From positions 70,566,362 through 70,630,361 of the forward strand of contig OZ034969.1 of the NCBI GenBank assembly GCA_964030785.1: DNA of 64,000 nt. The letters are read 5' to 3'. Both the position numbers and the translations under genes were made by a program. Positions within the stretch are counted from its first letter, which is position 1. Each line of letters starts with the position of its first letter. Of the stretch, positions 35,001 to 43,250 are shown in pieces. This stretch comes from Siderastrea siderea. Lineage: Eukaryota; Cnidaria; Anthozoa; Scleractinia; Rhizangiidae. The notes beneath the pieces were generated by a model. The model was not told the DNA's origin. It made no database searches and was given only the letters and a program-made list of their open reading frames with translations.

Positions 35001-36965
35001 GTTGGAAAAATAGGCAGACCTTCACGTTGGGTTCACAGGTATGAGGCTATTTATGCGCCTCATATATAGTACAGTGTGAAGGTCACACAAAGTTGATACA
35101 TGTAACGCTTACGTTCATGGCTAATCAAACACATTTCTTAATTAATCCTTTTACAATTGTTTTCGTCATGGTAGTGATGTTACCTTCCCTAGCTTCTTTT
35201 GAAATAGAGCGGGATGACTTCCTCCTAAGCTGCGGCTTTGACAAATCTTTTAAAAGAAAATTTAAAAAACCGTTTTTGGTAAGGAGCTGCACCGATTCAA
35301 AGTAATATTTAGTGGATTTTCCCCTCTTAGCTATAGAAAATTAAGGGCGACATCCCTTCATCTCTGTGTAAATCTGATTAGTTCCTCAGTACCTTTGACC
35401 AACTTTTGGCAAGAATTTCTTCAGTGCGTATCTATTCTTTAAACTAATCTAATTGGAGGACAGAACATTCTCCTTTAGCTCTAAAATTTCGAATCGCAAA
35501 AAAACACGAAGACAGTTGCGGGGTTTAAAAAAGTAAGGTTCCATTTTATTATCATGTTTGCCATCCAAAACAAACAGTAGGAAAGTCAAGACAACTGAGC
35601 TGGAAACACGTGTGACATGAATCTGTGACCACATGAATCTTGGTCGTACTGACGGTTGATTTACTCGTTTTATGGATTGTGGTCAAGTCATGTTGTGATC
35701 ATCATTAGCTCTCCGGATCTCTGGATCAGTTTGCTGATCCGGATCCGGATCTCCGGATCAGTTTGCGTGTCACACAGAAAAAAAGGCAAACAGACAAAAG
35801 AAAAACTCCTACCATTACGAATGCTCCTCATCGTCTCAACAAGATCGTTGCATTGCTTTGTCCAATTGTACGTCGCTGCATAGTTGTCACGAATGCCTTT
35901 CGATTCTCGCAGTCGACGTTCCCTTTTTTTGTTCCACACTTTCTTAATCTCGGCAGACCAGACATCAGGATCTTCCGAGTCTATCACACATGGTGAACCA
36001 TAGTCAACCTCTTCCAGGGCTTCTCCAAATCCCGAGTTGGCACTTACAAGAACAGGCAAACCTGCTGACATCGCTTCCAGAGCGGCGAGACCGAAGCCCT
36101 CGGTTCTTGAAGGCATTATGGCAAGATCCACTTCAGAAAACTGCTGTTTTAGACGTTCCCTCAGTTCTATAAAAGTTCTCACTCTTAGTCGATTTGGAGG
36201 AATGTTGCATTCTTTCAATCGACTTGCTACTTCTTCCTGTTGCTTTGCGCCAACGAAGATCAGATGAACATTCTCCAGCTTTGCTACAGCTTTAGCTGCA
36301 ATGTCAAATCCCTTTGAAGAGAAATCGTCAGCATCGCCACGGCCAAACGCTAAAACTCGACACTTGTTCCCATCTTGCTGGCTCTGTGGTGCATTGAAAA
36401 ACTCGCTAAAAATGCCTGGTGTGAGGACAAATACCTTTTGGTCTTTCTCGCAAAAGCGAAGGTAGGATCGATAAGCTTCTGCCAGCTTTGGCCCCAGTGC
36501 TACAACAAAGTCGGCCATGACACAGAGCTCCACTTCATCTCGATGCTTCTTTTCTCCCTTGGAAATCGCATCTGGGTTATCCTGGATCATCCCCAGCTCC
36601 TCTGGGTCGGAATGCACGCACTGAATCCACTTGCACTGGCGATTTTCTCTTATAATTTGCGCTTGACTTCCCAGTACCACCCCGTGACCAATTACAAAGT
36701 CCATTTGGAGGTCTACTGGAGGAAAGCAAAGCCACTGGTGTTCATCAAACCCAGTTCTTTTTTTCGCCTGTACGAGAGTGACATTGTGACTTAGAGCTGC
36801 TTTCTTCTCTTCCTCGTCACATCTTAGAAGAAAGACAGAGACTTGCACGTCGGGATGTTTAGCTAATTCTATTGCTAACTCTCTGTTGAAAGTAGACAGT
36901 TCGCCACTCTTTGATCCCCACTCCTCCGCAAGTAGTACCACTTTGATTTTGCTGGATGAAGCCAT
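29224..36965 (-). CDS. Gene 2: glycosyltransferase-nucleosidase-Death domain protein, nine exons
   Basis: Hand-spliced model on the minus strand: 36965-35813, 35246-35184, 34315-34220, 33925-33863, 32732-32643, 32002-31283, 30662-30477, 29897-29808 and 29519-29224. The total is 2,757 nt, exactly 918 aa plus stop, with all eight junctions in phase 1 and no stop at any join. Residues 1-384 are a GT4 transferase, 385-488 a basic/Ser linker made of two repeated exon pairs, 489-790 a PNP/UDP-phosphorylase-type nucleosidase, 791-820 a linker with LRRAS, and 821-918 a Death domain. All recognised catalytic motifs of both enzymes are present. Two enzymes on one Death-domain chain suggest an immune effector that modifies or degrades a nucleotide or nucleotide sugar after assembly; this is inference. 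No NACHT/NB-ARC or LRR part is present. One donor (GTGGGT after 30477) is less canonical than the rest. Confidence 0.85.
29808..29897 (-). CDS. Exon 8 of gene 2: LRRAS linker exon
   Basis: This 90-nt phase-1 exon links the nucleosidase to the Death domain. It reads ASAQSSLRRASAYVQPQ and continues in a Pro/Asn/Thr-rich stretch. LRRAS is the textbook consensus for protein kinase A. The counterpart in gene 3 (44059-44148) has the same length but no such motif. Acceptor GTGTCTACAG and donor GTGACG support it. Confidence 0.78.
30477..32002 (-). CDS. Exons 6-7 of gene 2: PNP/UDP-phosphorylase-type nucleosidase domain
   Basis: Two exons, 32002-31283 and 30662-30477, encode a nucleoside phosphorylase/nucleosidase fold. 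Signature blocks are IDFLLLTVKDCEFL, then VFCVGFCGGL followed by KLGDVVVSAKLITY (the base/phosphate loop and the GDVVV strand), IAIEMEGEG (the ribose-binding Met-Glu) at the exon end, and VIKGVSDYADG, whose Asp (about residue 749) matches the catalytic Asp of MTA/SAH nucleosidases. The domain resembles the nucleosidase effectors found in immune proteins of bacteria, fungi and corals, some of which cleave ATP to adenine. Substrate is therefore inferred, not shown. Residues and spacing all look intact. Confidence 0.87.
32005..32360. repeat. Compound tetranucleotide repeats in the intron before the nucleosidase exon of gene 2
   Basis: Plus-strand order: (AAAT)n at about 32007-32085, (ACGA)n, (AATG)n, (AGTG)n, (AATG)n, a gap, then (AATCAATG)n at 32280-32355. 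On the sense strand of gene 2 this reads CATT/TTCA units running directly into the splice acceptor. The frames of Phe-Ile-His-Ser repeats over it are artefacts. The same place in gene 3 holds the long (ATTC)n array. Confidence 0.9.
32643..35246 (-). CDS. Exons 2-5 of gene 2: duplicated linker exons with RRKSS motifs
   Basis: Four phase-1 exons (35246-35184, 34315-34220, 33925-33863, 32732-32643; 63, 96, 63 and 90 nt) form two pairs. The first members read KPQLRRKSSRSIS and KPKPRRKSSRSVA. The second members read PGQKRRKSSSCGS and PPRKRRKSSSGED and end in similar AHGE/VHAE. Gene 1 has one related pair plus one unrelated 60-nt exon in the same place. Tandem duplication of an exon pair is the simplest history. 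Each exon carries a basic run followed by serines, fitting a phosphorylation site for a basophilic kinase or a nuclear-localisation signal; neither is proven. Confidence 0.8.
33215..33325 (+). mobile_element. Solo end of the TAGCCTGTTCC Mutator-like family
   Basis: Starts with TAGCCTGTTCCAGGCGTTCG and follows the left end of the element at 24295 closely for about 90 bp (GGAGCGCGAGCGAAAAATAA and beyond), then diverges. No matching right end was seen nearby, so it is a solo end or a deleted copy. It sits in intron 4 of gene 2. Confidence 0.75.
33472..33618. repeat. GAGGGATTACC minisatellite
   Basis: Repeats of GAGGGATTACC with or without an extra C, plus a longer unit GAGGGCTTTCTGTCGAGG present twice. 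It lies in intron 4 of gene 2 and makes the plus-strand frames with RGITEGL repeats. Confidence 0.85.
35813..36965 (-). CDS. Exon 1 of gene 2: GT4-family glycosyltransferase domain
   Basis: The length (1,153 nt) is identical to exon 1 of gene 1 and the two proteins agree over most of their length. The EX7E motif EGFGLAALE, the SKGFD Lys and VIGHGVVLG are all kept. A difference lies in the N-terminal glycine loop: SKSGELSTFN here compared with SKRGGLSTFN in gene 1, so the second Gly is Glu (residue 22). That loop approaches the donor sugar in GT4 enzymes, so activity or substrate may differ. The start ATG (36965-36963) sits in CCCATGGC. Confidence 0.88.
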
Positions 36966-37306
36966 GGGTGGAATTGGAACTTTCACAATGCTTTAATAAT
37001 AGAACAATTGCTCATTAAGAAATTATTAATAAATTGCTCCAGACCCTAACCTGGGTGTTACCCAGAGAGCAGGACCAGCAACGAGCATGCGCAGGACAAA
37101 CCCAGTCTAAGGATCCTGGGCATTCTCGTTCCCAGAGCCCGCGTCCCCCTAGACCAACTGGGCTACTGAGGAAATGTGCACCAGACTAAAACATACAAAT
37201 AGGAAATTCAAGGCATTTGGAAACCTTGTGCATCCAATAGTCAAGTGACGTAACCGGAAATTGAACAGAACGTAGCTACATGGTTCGCGGCAAACCTTGA
37301 TAACAT

Positions 37307-37690
37307 CCCGGGGGGTACTTCCCGAAGATTTGGGTCGGGGTGTATGGCGCACTTCTGGAAACCCTTACCCTATTTCAGACTAAAATATGTGATTTTCCCT
37401 ACCCTATTTCAAGCCTGACCCAAAATTTTGATACCCTATATCAGACCAGACCCTAACCCTATTTCGTTTCCGTAAACATTTGAGAAGGGCTTCAAATTTC
37501 CAACGTTAATCAAGCCTCAGTTTCTTTGGAGAAGGAAATTAATAAAAAGATAACTTCTTGTAAGAACCATACCAGATCCCATATCAGAGTGCACAAACCT
37601 CACCCTATTTCAGACCAAAAAGGCTAAAAACAATACCCTTTGGCGCCGCACATACCTATATAGATAAATAAAGGGAGGACCCCCCGGGGG
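37307..37690. mobile_element. MITE with CCCGGGGGGT ends and 8-bp target duplication
   Basis: The left end CCCGGGGGGTACTTCCC and the right end GGGAGGACCCCCCGGGGG are inverted copies at their tips. The 8-bp direct repeat GATAACAT stands on both sides (37299-37306 and 37691-37698). Inside are several CCCTATTTCAGAC repeats. An 8-bp duplication fits hAT-like or P-like families; no protein is encoded. Confidence 0.85.
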
Positions 37691-39609
37691 GATAACATTC
37701 AGACTCAAAGCCGGACATCAATTCGACTTTACTGCAAGATTATATGAGGAGATTTTCATGACTAATGGTGAATAGATTTGTTCATTGAGGAAAATTTTAT
37801 CTTAACCCGTTCTGTCACGGAGTTATTCTCTTTATTCCTCGTCACCGAAATGTCGGGTGATCCGCCCGATTATAACATAACAGTTCCTACAGGCACAAAG
37901 CCTCGTTTGAGAGCCCAAACTTATTTATTTAATGCAGAGCTGATGAAGTATCTCCGTTTGCGGTAATAAATGTGACAGGAAGTTGAAGAAAACAATCAGA
38001 GTGTCAGTACATAAACAGGAACGATTTATTCAAATTTATTCAAATTTGTTTCAGCTTTTTGCCCTTGACCGTGGAGTCAAAATAAATTTTAAAAGATCCA
38101 TTGTTTGTTCCTATCACTAGGATATTGGGCACACATGACGTCGTGAGTTAAATAATTATGGTTAATCTTGATGAAACAGTATCTTCTAGGAGAAAGAAGG
38201 CTTTAATTTATTTCTCGCTGTTTAGATTGTTCGTGTCACGTTGCTTTTCATACTGATGGAAAGATGTAGAAGTTCCCTTAGACTGAACTGAAAACGCATC
38301 GTTCTTACTGAACAAGCTGTCGAAAATTAAAGGAGGCATTTGGTTGACATATTGAAAGGTAAGTTCTAGAGCTGAAAAACAACTGACTGCGTTTACTCAG
38401 CGCTGAGGCTGTTGACTAATCCGAAATAAATATCATACCTTAGTATGGAAAACTCTGTAAGGCTTTTCTGGTAGTAACAGCAATTGTCAAGTCTCGGTGG
38501 AAATCAAACCAAACGTTTGAACGGTGTAATTAGTGTTGAATGGAATGGAAACAGCGAGTTGCTGGAACAGGGTCGCCAGGAATGACCCGAATTGACGTCA
38601 TCAACGATTCTAGGAAAAAAGGAAGCTGCTTTCGGCTGCAAAAAAGGTACGCTTGGTTGCACCAAAGACGCAAGACAAACAAATGTACTATTACCGCCAA
38701 AATACGACCGTAATTGCAAATGCGTGTTGATCAGTTTGTGTGTCTCACGAAATCTGGGCCACGAGTAGACCCGGAGATGTAGGTCAGTAAATTTTTAATT
38801 ATTACATTATCTACTTAAAACAGACGTTGAACGCAGCAGATAATTTATCCGAAAATTATGTTCCAAGCCGCCTGGCATTAAATGCTACGAAGTCCCCGCT
38901 GTAACCGAAGCCACTGATTCTTCAAGCCGTAGAAAGTTACACCACTGAGTGATTTAATGTTTCGGTATAGTGAAATCTCCAAAGGTTCAATGACAGATCA
39001 ACAGAGGCACGCGGAACCAAAATCACGAAGTTTTGGTTAATCATTTGAATCTGGATATATCGATTGCAATTTGCACGATTACGATTGCTGACTGGTGCAA
39101 CATAACACTGTTTAATTTGCGGCAGTATTCCAATTTCTTCAGACATTTTTCTAATTCCTGGAAGTGGAAACGAAGGTTCGCGAAATTGAAAGGGTTTTTT
39201 CCCTAGGACGACTTCCGGTGTATTGTTGCGTCGTATTTGTCGAGCTTTATAAAAGAGTGGTTCACAGTGTACTCCAGTTTCAACTGTTTGTATGGGCTTT
39301 TCTTCGCTTTTTGGTTCGCACTGTTAATGAAGAGCTTTAAATTTTACAGCAGTAGTTGCGCGAATCGGTGCAATAATTCTTCCTTCCCCGGACTCAAGGC
39401 AACGACGTTAGCTGACGTTCAGAGGCAAATGTGGTTAGGATTTCGCTCTATTGTCGCTAGATTTGGATTCTTCATTGGAACATAAGGTACAGTGATTCTA
39501 GGGAAATTAGTTGTTATTTTTGTGGACGTTCCCCTTACGTTCTAAAGCGTTTGCTACTGCAAATCAAAGAATAAATTTTGTCACCGGAAGTCATTACATG
39601 GAAACGTTC

Positions 39610-39853
39610 AAACTATTTTGTCGTATAAAAGAGTTCCATTTCAAGTTCTTCTCGGCTGCAAATAGACAGGCATTTCGCGTATCTCCCGCTTTCCCAGTGC
39701 CATTAACTTCATTGTATTAAACTTGTATGCTAAGTATGTGAAAAAAGTAGGTATTTCTTGAGACTTTCTTTTGAAATTATTTTGTCGAATAAAAGAGTTC
39801 CATTTTCAGTTCTTCTCGGCTGCAAATATACAGACATTCCGCGCATCTCCTTG
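39610..39853 (+). promoter_or_regulatory. Direct repeat with TATAAAAGAG boxes, candidate promoter of gene 3
   Basis: About 80 bp are repeated at a spacing of about 163 bp: ATTTTGTCG, then TATAAAAGAGTTCCATTT (39624) or AATAAAAGAGTTCCATTT (39788), then GTTCTTCTCGGCTGCAAATA. A third TATAAAAGAG occurs at 39248. TATA boxes upstream of gene 3, on its strand, would fit a 5' untranslated exon that splices across the microsatellite to the acceptor at 41472-41473. This is only a sequence-based guess. Confidence 0.35.
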
Positions 39854-40328
39854 AGACTTTCTTTTAATGGGTAAAGCTCTTCCAGCGTCAGGCGATCCAC
39901 AAAGTTTTACGTAGCACCATTCGGGATCCAGGTGAGCGACTCGGCCCGGATTAGCAAGCCCTGAAATCACTGAATGACTGACCAAAATTTAGCATTTCAC
40001 ACGGATGCTTCTAAATTTCCCTGCTGAACACATTCAGAAAAGGTCAGATAATGATTATTGCTCAGCATAAAGATGATTACTCAGCTAAGTCTTGTTTCAT
40101 GATGTAGTCAGTGCGGCAGTCAGTTTCGAGTGAATGAATGTGTAATTTACAACTTTTAAACAAATCTACAGAATATAAAATAATCATTATAATGTCAATG
40201 GACTACAAACACTTGTATGAGTAAATATTCTAAAATAAATCTTAATGTGACTTTCTGGGCCCCGAGATGTCTTCGAAAGTTCTGTGAAACAGGCCTTAGT
40301 CATCAGTGTCGTCAGCCTTGCCTTCCTC

Positions 40329-41412
40329 ATTCATTCATTCATTCATTCATTCATTCATTCATTCATTCATTCATTCATTCATTCATTCATTCATTCATTC
40401 ATTCATTCATTCATTCATTCATTCATTCATTCATTCATTCATTCATTCATTCATTCATTCATTCATTCATTCATTCATTCATTCATTCATTCATTCATTC
40501 ATTCATTCATTCATTCATTCATTCATTCATTCATTCATTCATTCATTCATTCATTCATTCATTCATTCATTCATTCATTCATTCATTCATTCATTCATTC
40601 ATTCATTCATTCATTCATTCATTCATTCATTCATTCATTCATTCATTCATTCATTCATTCATTCATTCATTCATTCATTCATTCATTCATTCATTCATTC
40701 ATTCATTCATTCATTCATTCATTCATTCATTCATTCATTCATTCATTCATTCATTCATTCATTCATTCATTCATTCATTCATTCATTCATTCATTCATTC
40801 ATTCATTCATTCATTCATTCATTCATTCATTCATTCATTCATTCATTCATTCATTCATTCATTCATTCATTCATTCATTCATTCATTCATTCATTCATTC
40901 ATTCATTCATTCATTCATTCATTCATTCATTCATTCATTCATTCATTCATTCATTCATTCATTCATTCATTCATTCATTCATTCATTCATTCATTCATTC
41001 ATTCATTCATTCATTCATTCATTCATTCATTCATTCATTCATTCATTCATTCATTCATTCATTCATTCATTCATTCATTCATTCATTCATTCATTCATTC
41101 ATTCATTCATTCATTCATTCATTCATTCATTCATTCATTCATTCATTCATTCATTCATTCATTCATTCATTCATTCATTCATTCATTCATTCATTCATTC
41201 ATTCATTCATTCATTCATTCATTCATTCATTCATTCATTCATTCATTCATTCATTCATTCATTCATTCATTCATTCATTCATTCATTCATTCATTCATTC
41301 ATTCATTCATTCATTCATTCATTCATTCATTCATTCATTCATTCATTCATTCATTCATTCATTCATTCATTCATTCATTCATTCATTCATTCATTCATTC
41401 ATTCATTCATTC
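40329..41412 (+). repeat. (ATTC)271 perfect microsatellite
   Basis: A perfect run of 271 ATTC units, 1,084 bp, with no interruption that I could see. It ends 61 bp before the splice acceptor of the gene 3 nucleosidase exon. All three frames are open on the plus strand because the period is four, which gives false Ser-Phe-Ile-His repeat proteins. A run this long and this pure is unusual and may be an assembly feature as well as a real expansion. Confidence 0.97.
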
Positions 41413-41502
41413 GAGATTTAATGTGAAAGAGAGGTGTTTTATTTCATTTAACAATATTCCATTTATATCCAAGGAAAGGGGCCGACGAAACAGTTTCAAA
41501 AA

Positions 41503-43250
41503 ATGGTCAGCACAAGCAAGCCTCCAGAAGTAACAGTTACCGTCCTGAAGAAACAGAAACTTCCGAAAAGTTCAGTGGATTGGAATGATGTCCACCTCCC
41601 GATCGATATTCTATTACTGACGGTCGAGGACTGTGAATTTTTAAGCTGCCTTTCTCATCTAAAGCCGGGTTTCTATAAGAGTTGTCACAAAGATCTTGGA
41701 TATGTGTATTTCGGTGTTTTGGGTGACGATCAAACGACGTGGCTGAGAATTGCTTTAATTAAATGCAATAAGGGCTCTTCAGTTCCGGGCGGTTCTGTAG
41801 TTGTTGTGAAAAATGCCGTGGAATTACTAAGACCCAAAGCTGTTTTTTGTGTGGGGCATTGTAGTAGCCTGAAAGGGAGAGAAGCTAAACTAGGAGACGT
41901 GGTTGTCTCGGCGAAATTAATAACGTATGCCCCCACCAAAGTCTTGGCAAGTGGTACTCAGGAACGTGGCGTTAGTGTTCCACTGAACAAGCATCTTTTG
42001 AACCTCATACGAAGTGCTGGTGAGGGCTGGGAGGCTCCCTTGAAAGATCCAAGACAACTGGAGGTGACAGTACATCGTGATGGCGTGATTCTAAGTGGCC
42101 CAGAGGAGGTGGCAAGCTCGGAGCGGTGTAAAGACCTCCTCAGTCGATTCCCTGAAGCAATCGCTATTGAAATGGAAGGTGAAGGTAAGGAATTGACACA
42201 ACAGTTTAAAGCCAGGTTGGCAGTGATTTTAATGCAGAAGGAGTTAAATTGACTTAAAAAATTTCTCCATGTTTTAAATCTCACAAAAAATCTTTTATTT
42301 CAGCTTCCACCCCCCTAGCAGATATCAGCCCCCACCCCAATCTTCTCTCTAACCTGTTTCCCTCTTTGTAAAGAGTCTCACTTGTGAAATTGATGCGAAA
42401 ATTTGAGTACAACTAAAAAATTAAGCGCAGTTAATTAACTCAGTATTAGCTGAGGCAGCAGTGGACCATTCCTCCTGTAGTTTTCGACAATTTATAAGGA
42501 TTTTTTTCTTTCAGAACTTGAGCGTCATCCCTGCATGCGAATTTAGCTCCTAGATAGTTCTCGATCGGCCACAGTAGAAAAATTGCCTACTGTAGTTGAA
42601 AAAGCGCAATAATTCAAGCAAACTCGCAGCTAATTTCACTGCTCAGTATGTGCAGACCAGCAATTTTTTTTTTGAAAAACATGTTTCGCCGACCATGATT
42701 CACCCTCAGTCAAAAAGTCATCTCCTACGCAAATTTGATACTCAAATTTCCATCGCTGGCGAATCATGACTGGAGGATCATAATTGCGAGTTACCTGCCA
42801 TGGTTTTCCCATCGAAAAGAATCACGGAAATTAATTTGCACATGAAATACGTTTGCAGAGAAAATAATAACTTTCAGAAATAGAAACAAGAAGGAGCAGA
42901 AGATCTGCAATTTTCTTCACCCGGATCCGGTTTTACCATCGTGGCTCCACAAGTTCACTATATTATCCAAATCGAACCTGTGACCCAGTCCCCCCCCCCC
43001 CCCCCCCCCCCCATCCAGCACACAAAGAATGCATGTCTAACCAAGGCTTGCTTCTGCGGTTTAGGTCTGTACACTGCAGCACATGATCTGGAAGTCGAGT
43101 GGATTATCATTAAAGGTGTCTCGCACTACGCAGATGAAGACGAATCAGTGAAGGATTCTTGGAGACTTTTCGCAAGTATAATGGCAGCCTCTCTAACGGC
43201 TAATATTCTCAGTGATTCCATGGTGTTCCGATGTTGGCCTCATTATGGAG
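41503..43250 (+). CDS. Exons 1-2 of gene 3: nucleosidase-like domain, probably inactive
   Basis: Exons 41503-42184 and 43065-43250. Kept blocks are LPIDILLLTVEDCEFLSCL, KLGDVVVSAKLITYAP and AIEMEGEG. Changed blocks are VGHCSSLKG (gene 2 has VGFCGGLNR) and IKGVSHYADED (gene 2 has IKGVSDYADG). The Asp-to-His change needs one base (GAC to CAC). In MTA/SAH nucleosidases this Asp protonates the leaving base, so its loss predicts weak or absent catalysis. The domain could serve as a regulator, a decoy or a ligand-binding sensor. Confidence 0.82.

Larger units (their letters stand above)
36966..40328. other. Shared 5' region between divergent genes 2 and 3
   Basis: Genes 2 and 3 point away from each other across about 4.5 kb. 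This part holds a MITE (37307-37690), a directly repeated segment with TATA-like boxes (39610-39853) and the start of the ATTC array. The open frame at 37850-37962 (MSGDPPDYNITV) ends at a possible donor, but in phase 2, which does not fit the gene 3 phase-1 acceptor. No glycosyltransferase exon was found upstream of gene 3. Confidence 0.5.

Noticed and set aside
37850..37962. Possible first exon of gene 3 (MSGDPPDYNITV) with a donor at 37963
   Set aside because: Its end is in phase 2, which cannot join to the phase-1 acceptor at 41472-41473, and no similarity to the other genes was seen.
40217..41533. Open frames of several hundred codons encoding Ser-Phe-Ile-His repeats
   Set aside because: They arise from the ATTC microsatellite, whose period of four opens all three frames; there is no conserved protein and the frame differs from that of gene 3.
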